Origin: Casuarina equisetifolia
Taxonomy: Eukaryota > Streptophyta > Magnoliopsida > Fagales > Casuarinaceae
DNA: 64,000 bases
NCBI GenBank assembly: GCA_028551475.1
Contig: CM052357.1
Span: 4,635,931 to 4,699,930 of the forward strand
Direction: 5' to 3'
Positions 10,396-22,559 of the stretch are shown in pieces. Numbering within the stretch: position 1 is the first letter of the stretch; each line of letters begins with the position of its first letter. A program made the position numbers and the translations under genes. The notes under the pieces were generated by a model. The model saw nothing but the letters and a program-made list of their open reading frames with translations. It did no database searches and had not been told where the DNA came from.

Positions 10396-12484
10396 AATGC
10401 TTATCTATCTAAAGGGAAAGGAAAAAATTGGTGAAATATGACATTGACACAATGGAAACTCTCAGCGGTTCCATATGGAAAAGCTCAATTTTATACATTA
10501 AGTCCTTCCAAGTATCATGTCATCTTGCATCTAAAAGCATTTGAAAACCTACTAACTTAAATTTGGTCTTGTGGTAAGAAATCTTTGATGCATAAAATGT
10601 ATAATATATGCAATTTTGTTCAATTGAAGAATTATGGTTATTGATAACATAGACAAAACCATAACTTGAAGAAAATAAGAAAAACACAATGTAATGGAGA
10701 ACATTTGAATGAGCGTTTGAAATTAATGGACTTGCAATATTTGAACCACCTAAAGATCTTGAGATTAACAATCCCAATTAGGTATCTCAAAGTATTTGCA
10801 AACTAGAATATATCCGTATAAGTATGACACTTGTATACAAAAGGCATGAGGAAAGAAACACGAACCTTTACATTTTGAAAATCCTAGAGGCTACCATGTG
10901 CAAAGCATGCAATTCTATAAATAACCGTCAAATGATAATTAGTTAAATTGCTCAACACTACATTCTAGCTAAACCACCAAATGACCAAAGAAAATAGAAT
11001 CTTCAGTTCTAAGAAGAGGTGCAAAGTGTTGTTGATGCTACAGGAAATAAGTATTGGATCATACATGCTAGATACTGGAACACAATAATTGAGCAACAGA
11101 AACCTGTAATGTAATGCACCATGGATGAATGATTGTATACGAAGTAATTTAAGTTTCAAAGTGCATACCAAGTTGTCAAACAATAAAGAAGAAAACAACC
11201 ACATTGAATACTAAACAAGCTAATTTTGGTAGAACTCGAAAGTGCACAAGCCCTCACACACTAAAATTTGTAGTATAAATATAAGAATGAATAGAATCAT
11301 ACAAAGTTTTTGAAAAGTTTTGAGTTGAACGTTCCATCTGATATATAATTCTTGCAAAGTTTCCACTTTTATGGCTTTTGGCTCTTAGTTTTTTATGTTA
11401 CAAAACTTATATTCAACCCAAAGTATAGTTAAGAAAAAGAAAATAATTCATTACACATAAGCTTCATCACAAATTCTTTAATAATGTGGGGATGCTTCAC
11501 ACATCATTATTAAAGAATTAGCATCAACATATTCAAATTGATATAAATGATGAAATGAGGCTTCTAATATCATATCATAACATAAATTTTAAAAGAAATA
11601 CTCTTTTTCTATTACTAAAAGATATAAGTCAAAAGTTAACTAAGGGTTAAAAGCTTCCTTATTATTTTAAACTTTATTATAAAAATTTTATAAGACTGTT
11701 AACTTATACACATTTCCTTATCTATAAAAGGTCATTGAGTTCAAGATTATACGAAGTAAAACATATTCAACTCCCATATAAAAGGTTTAAAGTCTACCTA
11801 CCATTTAAAAGACTTTATCAAAGAAATGAATTGTTCGAGCTAAGTTTCATTACAAATACTCTCATATTAAATGTGAGCCTTTATTATTTAGTATTCTCTT
11901 ACAATTCCAAGCTTGGTCTTTTTGTTTGTAAAGAATGGACTATCTATGAAATTGGGTTGTAAAACTAAAATTCATACAAGAAATGTTTCCTTACACCATT
12001 TTTATGCTTTCCATACCATCCTTGTCAAACCTTATTCTTCTCATTCTTTTTCGAGTAAGAACAACTCCCAACACATGCCAACAGTACTCAGATCTCGGCC
12101 ATTATTTTACGCATATAAAACATAGTATCTGCATGAGCCGCTTTAACAAGACACCGAACAGTTTTCAACTTCACGTGCATCCTTTAAGATTGTCTCCCCC
12201 TTCTCTTTCCGCGTCCTAGTCTCCTACCCATGCAACCCATTTTCTTCCATTGGATTCCAACAAAGCCTAGATTTGCGTCATCCACATTATGTGGTCCCAC
12301 GTCCTGGTTAATCCGACGGCTGTGAGTGGAACAAGAGCTCTGACACGAATCTCGAGACCGAAGCGCTTCCGCAGAGGAGTGAACCTCGAACTGAAGACCA
12401 GCAAAGTGAAGAAGGCGAAGTGATTAGTCAAAAGCGATATCTGGAGATCCGGAAAAGCTACAGCCATTGAAGGCAGCCGGAGCT
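10396..12484. other. Gene-free AT-rich region upstream of the methyltransferase
   Basis: No exon or known repeat could be supported between the LRR fragment and the methyltransferase start. The only structured element found is the inverted repeat at 11472-11519. The last 250 bases become less AT-rich and should contain the methyltransferase promoter and 5' UTR; no TATA box could be assigned with confidence. Confidence 0.45.
11472..11519. repeat. Perfect 15-bp inverted repeat
   Basis: The arms aattctttaataatg (11472-11486) and cattattaaagaatt (11505-11519) are exact reverse complements around an 18-base loop. AT-rich hairpins like this are common in plant DNA. No flanking target duplication was recognised, so it is not called a MITE. 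Confidence 0.85.
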
Positions 12485-13600
12485 ATGGGTTTCACCATGG
12501 GTCTGAACCTTATGCTTCTTGTAGCCATGGTGGCCACCAACATCCTCTCGCTCTATCACCTCTCCTCCACCATCCAGACCGCCAGGAAACCTCCAGTTCC
12601 TCCCCCAGTTCCGGACCATCTCCTCCGACAGCTGCAAACCATACGCGCCACCATCAACCACCTCACGCGCATCCACCCTGGCTCCCCCCCTTCTGCCAAG
12701 CACGCTACTACTACTCCATCAGATCTCCTCCTCTACTCCCGCCTCTCCCCTATTGCCACCGCTTGCCAGGAGCACCCGGAGCTTCTCCATAAGTATATGA
12801 ACTACTCGCCCTTCTCGGTCTGCCCGGAGGAGTCTGACGAGGTCGCGGAGTCTCTCATTCTGCGTGGCTGCCACCCACTCCCTCGCCGCCGGTGCTTCTC
12901 CAAGACCCCACTGAAGCCCACCTCTTCTCTGTCACACGACCCCTTTGTTTCCACGCTGCCGGACCAGAACGTTCTCTGGAGCAAATTCAGTTGTAAGAGC
13001 TTCAACTGCCTTGTGCGGTCGAACCCGAAACTGGGTTTTGACACCTCTGTGGAAGCCACCCGGTTCGTGACCTACAGCGACGAGCTCGACCTCCCGATCC
13101 CGCAGCTGCTGCAGATTGCCAAGGCGGCGAACTCGGTCCTGCGTCTCGGTCTCGACATTGGAGGCGGCACGGGGACTTTCGCGGCGAGAATGATGCTGCA
13201 CAATGTGACTGTTGTGACGACGACGATGAACCTGGGCGCGCCGTACAACGAGGCCGCGGCTCTGAGGGGACTAGTGCCACTGCACGTGCCGCTGCAGCAA
13301 CGGTTGCCGTTGTTCGACGGGGTGGTGGATCTGGTGCGCTGTGGCCACGCCGTGAACAGGTGGATACCCGTGACGGTGATGGGGTTCATGCTCTACGACG
13401 TGGATAGAGTGTTGAGGAGCGGAGGTTACCTGTGGCTGGACCATTTCTTCAGCAAAGGGTTGGATCTTGAGAAGCTTTACTCGCCTTTGATCGGGAAACT
13501 GGGGTACAAGAAGGTGAAGTGGGCGACGAAGGAGAAGACCGGTTCGAAGAATGGGGAGGTTTACTTGACCGCGCTTCTGCAGAAACCTTTGTCAAAATGA
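12485..13600 (+). CDS. Putative SAM-dependent methyltransferase, type II membrane protein (At1g29790-like)
   Basis: A single-exon gene for 371 residues, counted from the first in-frame ATG at 12485 (MGFTMGLNLMLLV). Residues about 5-25 are a strongly hydrophobic signal anchor, followed by a proline-rich stem (PPVPPPVPDHLL), so the body should face the Golgi/ER lumen. The C-terminal half is a class I methyltransferase fold: motif I LRLGLDIGGGTGTFAARM, then a motif-II acidic-position region VTVVTTTMNLGAPYNEAA, LPLFDGVVDLVRCGHAVNRW and the late strand VLRSGGYLWLDHFF. It resembles a family of plant putative methyltransferases of unknown substrate. Composition is GC-richer than its surroundings, as for many intronless plant genes. 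The frame is intact. A consensus donor (GAG|GTAAGT) lies 14 bases after the stop, suggesting a 3'-UTR intron. The PCD gene downstream preserves the neighbourhood I recall from Arabidopsis. Confidence 0.88.
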   Translation: MGFTMGLNLMLLVAMVATNILSLYHLSSTIQTARKPPVPPPVPDHLLRQLQTIRATINHLTRIHPGSPPSAKHATTTPSDLLLYSRLSPIATACQEHPELLHKYMNYSPFSVCPEESDEVAESLILRGCHPLPRRRCFSKTPLKPTSSLSHDPFVSTLPDQNVLWSKFSCKSFNCLVRSNPKLGFDTSVEATRFVTYSDELDLPIPQLLQIAKAANSVLRLGLDIGGGTGTFAARMMLHNVTVVTTTMNLGAPYNEAAALRGLVPLHVPLQQRLPLFDGVVDLVRCGHAVNRWIPVTVMGFMLYDVDRVLRSGGYLWLDHFFSKGLDLEKLYSPLIGKLGYKKVKWATKEKTGSKNGEVYLTALLQKPLSK

Positions 13601-13770
13601 GTGGGAAGCTTGAGGTAAGTTTCATGGTGCTTTGAATTTGGTAGTTTATTTTCTTGGCTGGGATTTGATTTGCGTTCACAACTAGTTGGCAATAGATATT
13701 CGGCTGCTGTTGGTGAAATTATAAAGATCAAGTGTTAGTTGAGGCGAAGAACTGTGCATAACTCAATATT

Positions 13771-14134
13771 CAATAGCTGTATCTGGTTGGTGAAGGCAGG
13801 GGATTTATCATACAAGAGAGAATTAGGATCTGGTGTTATATATCTGTTGATGGTCTTTGTGAGACTGCCAATTTCAATTGATTCGATGGCATTTTGCCCA
13901 CATCCGTCAAACAAGTTTACCTCTTTGGTGGATTAAGTTAATTGAAATTGCCATCAAATATTCAAAAGTTTTATCTGGTTGGTGAAGGCAGGGGATTCAT
14001 CATGTAACAGAGGATTAGGTTCTGGTGTTATGTATTTTTTGATGATATAAGTGACTGCCCATTTCAATTGATTTGATGGCATTTTGCCCACATCTGTCAA
14101 ACAATTTTGGCACTTCGGTGGATTAAGTTAATTG
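13771..14134. repeat. 174-bp tandem duplication 3' of the methyltransferase
   Basis: Two direct copies, 13771-13944 and 13961-14134, run from tatctggttggtgaaggcag to ggtggattaagttaattg, separated by 16 bases. They differ at scattered positions, so the duplication is not recent. It lies in what is probably the 3' UTR intron or downstream flank. Confidence 0.88.
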
Positions 14135-14303
14135 TTGGAATCCAAATTTCTTTGTCAACGTACTACTGTATTGTTCTCTGATATAATACTAGAAGAGAAG
14201 AGAGAAGAATGCTTCCACATATCTGAACTTTCTAAGATTAATTGAATTCTTTAGGCAACCGGAATCCAGATAGCTCCTGGCTTGTTTTTGTAGCTTTGAC
14301 TCT

Positions 14304-14534
14304 GTTTTCGTCAAACTATTTGGTGTTTGTCAAATACCATAGCAGATTAAAATCATGAACTACTTGTCGTGGTGGCCCTATCTGCAGACAAAATTGATTC
14401 CCATGTAAACCTACATCATAGACCTTAGATAAACTAGATTTTACCTGAGTCTTGATAGGGGTTGTTCGTATGTCCAGATATCTTTTCCCAGAAAAATGAA
14501 GCTTTTCTTTCTAAGAGTGACATGAGCTTTCCTA
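14304..14534. repeat. Dispersed duplicate, copy 2 (partner 2394-2652)
   Basis: Same orientation and order of matching blocks as 2394-2652, but with a single gtccag where copy 1 has an expanded atttccag tract. This copy is not next to an LTR, so it marks where the shared sequence starts. Confidence 0.8.
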
Positions 14535-16044
14535 GGAAAGAAATGGATTAAAGTACTTTGCATCAAACTCTGATGGTTCCTTAAATTCATGTCTTCTCTT
14601 GCTATTGAGTTGGAAAAGCTTTGGTACCAAGAATCGTTCGTCAGTGAGCAGTTAGAAGCAAATTCAAGAACAGATTTGGCTAGCCAAGGAGTAATCATAT
14701 GTTTGTAATGTCCCAGTCACTAATTCTTATGATATTGTTAAGAAATGAAATGGTTAAAGTTTTGGATATCCATTTTTATTAGTTTATTTTAGAGAGTTAA
14801 TCAAGCATTCTGAGGAAGAAGACCTGTTCACTCTTTGTGCAGGGGAAGGAAAAGCAGGAAGCTTTCCAAAAATTACTCTTTCCAGATTACATCTTGAGTC
14901 AATTGTGAAAAATATGATCATATAAATATGCATGCAAAGGAAACCATACTGGATTTTCAAAGAGTTTTTGAGTTCAAAGGAATCCATAAAGATAGATCAT
15001 ATTCTTGTTTGGTTGCTCGTAAGGTGTTCATTTCACTACAACCATGTTTGTTTGACCTCTCTGTAACACTCTTGAGTTACACTCAAGAAGTCCAACAACT
15101 TGGAAATGAACGTGTTAAGACCAAAGATTATTACTTTTTATGCAATTTTTTTTCTGAATTCTTAGGTTGGATATGATTGGCTTGCAGGTAATCCGAGAGC
15201 TGCCCCATCGAACAATTAGATTGTCATACTCCCAGAAGCTGGATTCCTCGGTAGATAAGTTATCAAGCAAAATATCAGATTCCACCAAGGTGGGTATACA
15301 GTTAGTGCGTTATCAGATTGTAGGATAAGAAGGATTATAAGGAAGTTGAAGTGTGGGTGTAGATCAATCAGGGGGAAAAAGGTGTTTTGGGTTGGATGGC
15401 TTTTAATGGTCTTAATGTCTGACTGTTAGTAAATCTATTCTTTCTTTCCCTAAAATTATCTTTTCTGAATTGTAATTCCTGTTAATTGTTTAGCAATAAA
15501 ATCTGCAGAGCATTATACTTCTATAATAGGCTTCCATGTGGTGGCCTGTAAAAAGTGGAAAGTATGGATCCCATTGCATGTTAGAAAGGAAGGAAATAAA
15601 GCAAAGAGAAAGGGAAGAATGAAGATCGATAGACTTTATAGCTTTTTCACAGGCTCAGTTTTGTAGTTACTGCTAAAGAAAGATGGAGGATGGTTCGACT
15701 TTAATGATTGCTGATCTAGTTAGTAGTCATAGCTTGTGATAGTGTCTGTCTCATAGTGGATGCGATAATGCATCATGATGAGTTTATAAGAGTGTTCTCA
15801 CTTCTCGTCCGGAGGTGCTACCAAGGGCCCAATTCCTGACAATCTTTACTTGAAAGTGTTACAACAATTTCAATCAAAAGTGGTAAAGCAGGGATCCCAA
15901 CTGGGAGTTTTCTCCTTTTTAGGGTCATGCTCTTCTACACTGCCAGTAGAAAAGTTCTACTTCTGCCTTTTTACTTTATCCTTCTGATTTCCAACTTTGT
16001 AGATGGGCATGACAATGATGGAGCTCTTTCTTCATCATCAAGTA
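14535..16044. other. Non-coding stretch with one possible exon
   Basis: Apart from the exon candidate at 15188-15289, nothing coding was recognised. The sequence is typical AT-rich intron or intergenic DNA up to the start of duplicated block A. Confidence 0.4.
15188..15289 (+). other. Possible exon of unidentified gene (or 3'-UTR exon of the methyltransferase gene)
   Basis: A 102-base open stretch is framed by a good acceptor (ggcttgcag) and donor (aag|gtgggta). It reads VIRELPHRTIRLSYSQKLDS then SVDKLSSKISDSTK. It could be the exon joined to the donor at 13614, 14 bases after the methyltransferase stop, or belong to an unrelated gene. I do not recognise the peptide, and chance is possible. 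Confidence 0.3.
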
Positions 16045-17478
16045 TTTTTCAGCCTTATCCTTTCTGTGGCTGAGATCCCAAATCCATAGTGCACTCGTTT
16101 TCAACCCAAGAAATCTCATAACCCCATTCCAGTGCATTTTGTGTGAAAATCCACCCTCCCCCTGTCAATACTTGGCATCTTCTTGGAAGGAATTCCACTT
16201 GTTCCAACTATCAATTTGGTTTTTCAGAACAGGGACACCTGGAGTTTCCTTTCCCTGTGTTCACTTTCCCTTCGTGATCAATTGCTTCTGCATAAATTCT
16301 GTCCGAAGAAAACTTATGATGATATTCACTTAGTGAGTTGTCACGTTGATTAAAAAGTATAAAATTATAAAAATTGGACTATTCTTCGCTAATTTTTAAC
16401 ATATTAAAATTTAAAATAAGGGGCAAATTATTACTCCATTTGCAAGAGCTCTTTTGCCTAAAATACGTAAAAGCCTCAGTATTCGTAGTTCTTGCGTGTG
16501 TATTAACTACATGATCTGAATTAATCTCCCTAAATGCTTCTGGATTATCTAAAATTCAACTTGATGTGGCTAGTAAGCGTTTTTCAATGCAAGCAATGAT
16601 CTAAAAACCCAGAGAGCTGTCCTCCATACCTTGATACAATGCAAGCAAAAGGTCCTAGATTCATGGAGATATAGAACAGCATAGAAGTTATCACGCTTGC
16701 ATATCCACCAGGTGGGTCTCCAACAATTGCTCCAATAGTTACCTATCTGATTTGACGTATGGACGAGCATCGATGGCGACAGGAACAGTTTTACATATAA
16801 TTATTCCAATAATTCGATAATGCTGTTTCACCTAAAAACATCCTGTTCTGCATCTCAATTGCCCCCGCTTCATTTCCTGAAGGCAAGTCCCTGTCCATTA
16901 TCTTGGCCCTCCACCTTTGGGACCACAATAATGGCAGACAAATAACAACCCAACATCTAAAATATCTTTTCTTCCTTCCGAGTCTTTTCTAGCTGGAAAG
17001 GAACATGTACTGCTCAAGATAGCGAGCTTCTGCATAAGAATACAAGCATTCCTATTTTCAGTGAAACGGATCCTAGATGAACAAACATGTCCATTTTTAA
17101 TACTTGCAAGGACAAAAGTTTTGTTTTTCACATCATTTGGGAAAGTTTCATTCTTTTCTTATGGTAGCTTTAAAATTGACTAGCCCATTTTAAAGGCATT
17201 CAACAGACGGTACTGACCATATAGATGCACTTTTATATAGATTCCACCAATGGGAAATGGAAGGTCTGTAGATGCTCCACAAAATACTGCATTATTTAAC
17301 ATCAACTGCAGATTGAGTTCTACATCACAGGTATCCTGAAGTTATTGACCAAGTAAATACTGTTCTAAGATGGTCCATTTGAAACTCTTAACATATGATC
17401 AACATACAGACATCTGTCACGACAAACATCCCCGAAGTAATAGTAGTGATGTTCATGGATCATGCTCGTGCTTAGATT

Positions 17479-20400
17479 TTAAGCGGCAGCTTTTCGCCTC
17501 AGCAGGTGTTGTAGGTCAAGCCCATTTATCTTTGCAGCAAGTATGAAGTCATTTTCAGTCAGTCCACCTGCACAAATGCAAAAGATGTCAAAAGTATATC
17601 TTCATCTGCACACCAAACTCGTTCCTAAAATGAGACAACAATCAAGGTCAGGAACTAGATCGAAATAAGGTCTGGAGTAGGAGAATAGGATCACTATTGA
17701 AGGGGAATCAAGATCAGGAAAACTGTAATATTACATCGTGCTTCAAGAAGATATGGATAAAATTAGAACACCATTTCTATAAGTATAAATGAAATTCAAG
17801 TCAAACAACTAAAAAAATTCAAGTACATTTTACGGGACTTAGAAACCAAATTCTCAAGTAAGATGTTCTGCATCTGAACTTAACTTTAAATAGCCACTTC
17901 TAAATCTGGTTAGAGGGAATTTTGTTATAGATGAAAAATGATGGATTACAGAGAAGCTAACCATGCTGATTCAACCAGTCAATTCTGTTGCCTTCATAAA
18001 AAGAGAAGGTAAATGACTAAGGGATACTTCTTACCAACTGCATGTGTCCATATCTCAATTGTGACGTTGTTCCATCCAACAAGATGAAGATCCGGATGGT
18101 GACCTGCATGCAATGCCTACCACTTTTCATCAAGAACCTAAATGTAGCTTTCCTTGTGATCCAATTACCAGAATTATAAATATCCACAAATTTCTTAACC
18201 AAGAGTGTTTTACCTTCTGCTTCTGCAACATCAGCTATGAGCTTAAATAAATCCAGTCCTTTGGTGAAACTCTTAACTTTCCATGATCGATTCAGCTTAA
18301 ATATGCCACCTTCATTCACCAAATTCCATCCAGCTACCTAAACCATGTAGGGAGCACAGAACATTACTTTATATCAACAAGGTGAATAATTACATATTCA
18401 TGAACATTAACCTGTGGAATTAGTTCACGCGCTGCTTGTTCATTCATCGGTCGCATATCCTTTGAGTTGCATGGCACACACTTCTTAGATGACAAATCTA
18501 ATATCGCAAGAGAAAGTGTTACACAAAAACAAATTTCCAGGTATGCAAGGTCTGGAACATGTAACAACATCCAGTTCCAATTAGAAAATCAGAACCATTG
18601 ACAAATAACAATGAGCCAGGTCCCAGTGTAGGAGCCAATGAGCTCTTGAATCAAGGATGACACCTGTCATATCATGCTATGAATACCAAACTCTATCTTA
18701 CTATTGCGGATACTTCATGTATTACAGTTATCATTATGGACATAAGATTATATCTGAAGGTGAAACATCATTTATGAGTCTCCACCTCTTCTTTTCGAAG
18801 AAAAACTAACCATATCTAGATAGAGAAAGGAAGACATTGAAACAGAAAGAGAGACAGAAAGACAGAGGGGTCCTTGACTTATAGCTTTGTGAGAGTTCAT
18901 GATTAATTGTCATCTCTACTTCTTTTGTATTCAAAGTGTAAGTTATAAGTAACATCAATCTCAATTATCTTACTAGTTAACAGTAGCTAAACATAAAAAT
19001 TAAGCTGAGCCACAATTGTGATTGGACAAAAAATTCAGAAAAGTGCTTGGCAGAAAAGGCATCGGGAGTAAACTTTGGCTTCTGCACTGCTGACCTGACA
19101 ATGATTATCTTAATCTAAATTAAATGATGAAGATACACGGTAAGAGTTGATCACCAAGAATCAAATGAAATATTAGACCTAAATTGCAGATAAAAATAAA
19201 AATAAAAATAATACACACTTAAAAATCAGCAGAAGGAGAAAAAGAATTGTCTCTTCGTAAATGAGGTGGTAATTTACAAAGTGTAATTCACCCTAATAAT
19301 ACGGAAAATATAGAGAGGTAAGCATGTGAAGAATTATTCTCTCAAGCTTTGATCATGGGAGAAACCAAATATTACTTAAAATACATCCTAACTGCAAGTC
19401 CTCCAGGACTAATGGTAATGAAAGTAACAATGATCTCTCCAAGCAATTAGGAAATATTTCTATGCTCAAAGCAGACCGGTTTCTGTTAATAGACCAACAT
19501 AAATACTGACCGTATGTTTTGAGATTATTTTTACAAGTAACCAGGATGTTGTGGTAGATTTTGAAGACTAGTATTGAGATTGGTGATAAAGGAGGAATCA
19601 CATTGGATAATTAAATTATGAGATGGTTAAATGTCTCTGCACGCACCTTGGCCAGTGCAAAAGGTTCTAAACCCACAAAGTGAGTTCCTATTCGATGACA
19701 CTCCCACATGGTTCTGAATTATCTTGGTTACTTGTATGCTCGAACTGTAATTCCTACAAATTTTATCCTCACAAAAGAAGATCAAAAAGTAGAAACACAA
19801 GCCACATTGCACCAAGCTAAAAGGTTGTTCAGTGTCATCACAAAGCATAAAGGGTAAAAGTCCAAAACCATAAAGAACTAACAATATCAAGGATAATTAG
19901 AGAGTCTTAATTCTTCTTCATGAAGATCATTTTACTGTAACAAAATTGCATGCAAAAAAAGTGTGTATCTTCTGGATTTTTTAGAATTGAATAAGATAAT
20001 TCAAAATTATAACTTTCAGCATCTAATTTGAAATCCTACGTAAAGGATCCAGTTACAACTCACATATAAGAGTCAAACAAACTTAAACATGGGTAAAGGA
20101 ACACGCGTTAAGATTCTTTAGCATATACAATTGCAGAAGAAATCTACAGTGTCAATCCAAGGGTCTCCTGGGAAACTCCTAAACCAAACCACCCAACAAG
20201 GTTAGCAGTTTCAAAAACTCGTGTTCCATACGCACAAGCCAGAAAAATGATCACATATTTGGCTGGCCTATTCATCCTTCATTTTTTCAAAATAACCCTT
20301 ACTTTCAAAAACACCCAAGGAAATAAAATTAGCCAACTTTTTTTCTACAATCTGACATTAAAGCGAAAGCCTTGGTTCCCCCTAACAAAATTTATTCCAA

Positions 20401-20980
20401 TCCATCCACATAATGTGCTAGTAGCAAAGGACAGTCGGTCAAGAAATCATACATGAGAACTAATAAGATCGCTCCTTTACTTACCGATTCCCAATGTGCA
20501 ATAAAAGCACATAAAATCCATGACTGGTTCCTCTAAAAATAAAGCAGAAATTGAATCGCAATGAATCAGAATTCAAAAAAGTAAATAAAGCATCGGATGA
20601 GAAGCATGATTGCTCAAACCCATCAAAACCAAATATTTAGTGAACAGATACAACATCCCTCAATTCCACTTACACCAGGACAACGAAACTAGAATCCAAG
20701 AAAGAGGTTGGTCTCAAAATGAAGCAGAATTTGATTTCAAACGAATAAGAGTTCATTAAAAAAAGACAAACATAGGAAAAGAGGGCAAGTACCGTCCATG
20801 ATGCCCGAGAACACTACCCAACAACGACACCGATGGCACCTGCGACCACCACAAGCAAAAATTTCAGCCGAGGCTGTGTAGAAGAAGCATGTATCAAGCT
20901 TCGCTTACAGAGAACGCAGAGAGTTTCTATACCTTCGGCTTACAGATAGAAAGAAGAGGAACCTGTAGCATTCGAATCAT
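17479..20980 (-). CDS. Pterin-4a-carbinolamine dehydratase (PCD/DCoH), copy A
   Basis: PCD dehydrates 4a-hydroxytetrahydropterin during pterin recycling; plants have mitochondrial and plastid forms. Four 3' exons are open and join in frame with GT-AG borders: 18412-18497 (DLSSKKCVPCNSKDM), 18214-18337 (VAGWNLVNEGG to VAEAE), 18035-18103 (HHPDLHLVGWNNVTIEIWTH) and 17479-17567 (GLTENDFILAAKING to the stop). The active-site signature HHPDL and the later TH are kept. This gives about 122 residues, the full catalytic domain. The 5' exon is less clear. MIRMLQVPLLSICKPK starts at 20980 and resembles a targeting peptide, but the frame then meets a stop and a one-base shift before the donor near 20796. 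Initiation at a Met just before that donor (MD|DLSSKK) would give a shorter cytosolic protein. The core looks functional; the N-terminus is unsettled. Confidence 0.82.
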
Positions 20981-21499
20981 GGATTTATCTCCAAACTTTA
21001 TATTACGTTGGCCACCCAAATCTTCTGTTCTTTCTCGCGGTCGGTCTGACTGTCCTATATCACTCTCACTCAAAAAGTATTCTAGATTCTCACTTTCATT
21101 TTCGTTTTTTGTTTTTTGGCTCCCTTTTTGTTTTTTTTTTTTGGGTGTTCTTCTTCTTCTTTACCCCCTTGTTTTTCAATTTTTGAAAGTGATTTTAGAA
21201 CTTTGATGCACACGATTGAAATTCACAAAGACAAATTATGTAAATATTTGAACGGTAAAGAGACAGAAAAAGAAAATAATGAACATAAGATTATTAAAAT
21301 AAAAAGGAATATTATACTTTATTTTGAAAATAAAAACTGAAAACAATTAGAAGAGGGTTCCACAATATTTTTTCAAAAGATAAATGAAATATCAAATTTT
21401 GCTTGGAAAAATTTAGATAATTCTTGTTATGGCAACTAATATTTTTTCCAAAAAAAAAAGGTCACAAGTAAAAATCATGTAAGTTGTGCAATGAAAATA

Positions 21500-21502
<3 letters not shown>

Positions 21503-21533
<31 letters not shown>
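21503..21533. repeat. (AT)n microsatellite
   Basis: About 15 dinucleotide repeats. Block B has instead a short ataaataaataa tract at the matching place near 47380-47410. Confidence 0.9.
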
Positions 21534-21544
<11 letters not shown>

Positions 21545-21788
21545 CTTATCCATTTATTTTTTTCGGGTGTCTCTCTTGACTTAATGATAAAAAGTCGAAC
21601 TCTATGTCCAAGTCAAAGGTTCGAAAAAGAAATTCCAAGTCTGAATGATCGGACAGTTATCAGGTCAAAATTTGAGCCTTTACCCGAAAAATTTTACTAA
21701 ACAACATGGTACTTCTTTTCACAATATTCAATTAAGTTTTACTTAATATTTTGTTAAAACTTAAAAAAAAAAACCTATCTATTTACTC

Positions 21789-22076
21789 ATGCATTGCTAT
21801 TGTCCTGCAATCCATAAATGTGTGTTAGCAATCATTCCAAAGCTCAAAAGATCAATGATTTCTACTGATAAGCTTGATTATATTGAAAAAATTACGACAA
21901 AATTAAAATCAAGATTCGTAGAAGAATTTAAAGTTAATTTGGAAGAAATGGAACTTCCAAAACTAGAGCTTAATACATGCTTCGCTTGTACAAGAATTAT
22001 TTACTCTCACCTGCAATTCTCAGTTAGCAATCTTGGTGTTTTTGATCTGAGATTCAACGGCTTGGCCGAAAAATAA
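21789..22076 (+). other. Unidentified 95-codon frame, open only in block A
   Basis: Starts with ATG and reads MHCYCPAIHKCVLAIIPKLK and later VEEFKVNLEEMELPKLELNT. I do not recognise it. In block B the same sequence (from about 47668) is frame-shifted early, so the frame is not under visible constraint. It may be a decayed exon; no neighbouring exons were found. Confidence 0.2.
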
Positions 22077-22395
22077 AGAGCTTATAGTTGTTTGGCTTCC
22101 TAGAAAGCTAATTTCAATCGTTTAATATTTTTCACTTCTTCTCTTCTGTTGTTTGGAACGAAGGTGGGCCTGGGGCCTCGTAAAAGGCCTATTAAACTGC
22201 AACTCCCAATCTGGGCCTCACTACAAGTCTGAATTTTTTCTCCTCCTACAGCCTGCTATGGTTTACCAGGGGTTTTACAATTCAAAACACTGCAGAAATA
22301 GCAATGACTAGCCCAAACAACAGCTACAACTCCTAACAGACCTTTTATCAAACACCTTACGTGCGTACTACTTAAAAGCCACCAAGAAGGTGGCG

Positions 22396-22398
<3 letters not shown>

Positions 22399-22438
<40 letters not shown>
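22399..22438. repeat. (AT)n microsatellite in an A-specific insertion
   Basis: About 20 dinucleotide repeats begin a roughly 90-base segment that is absent from block B. The segment is bounded by the direct repeat gtggcggtg, so it looks like a local duplication followed by expansion. Confidence 0.85.
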
Positions 22439-22440
<2 letters not shown>

Positions 22441-22559
22441 TTTCCCATGATATATATGTGCTTATAGTCGGCGACAAATCAGGAGTGGCGGTGGTAGAAA
22501 ATGCCGCCAAGAAGGTTTTAAAGAATACTCTTGAGATCAAAATTAATGCAAGAAGTTAA

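Noticed and set aside
12467..12484. Earlier start of the methyltransferase
   Set aside because: The codon at 12467 is TTG. The first ATG, at 12485, leads directly into the expected signal anchor.
13594..13614. A second coding start (ATGAGTGGGAAGCTTGAG) overlapping the methyltransferase stop and spliced to 15188
   Set aside because: It would need an ATGA-overlapping second gene on a plant transcript. A 3'-UTR intron explains the donor equally well; kept only as a low-confidence exon.
16139..16333. 64-codon plus-strand frame at the start of block A
   Set aside because: The matching stretch of block B (about 43080-43200) is shifted and shares no frame, so it is not constrained.
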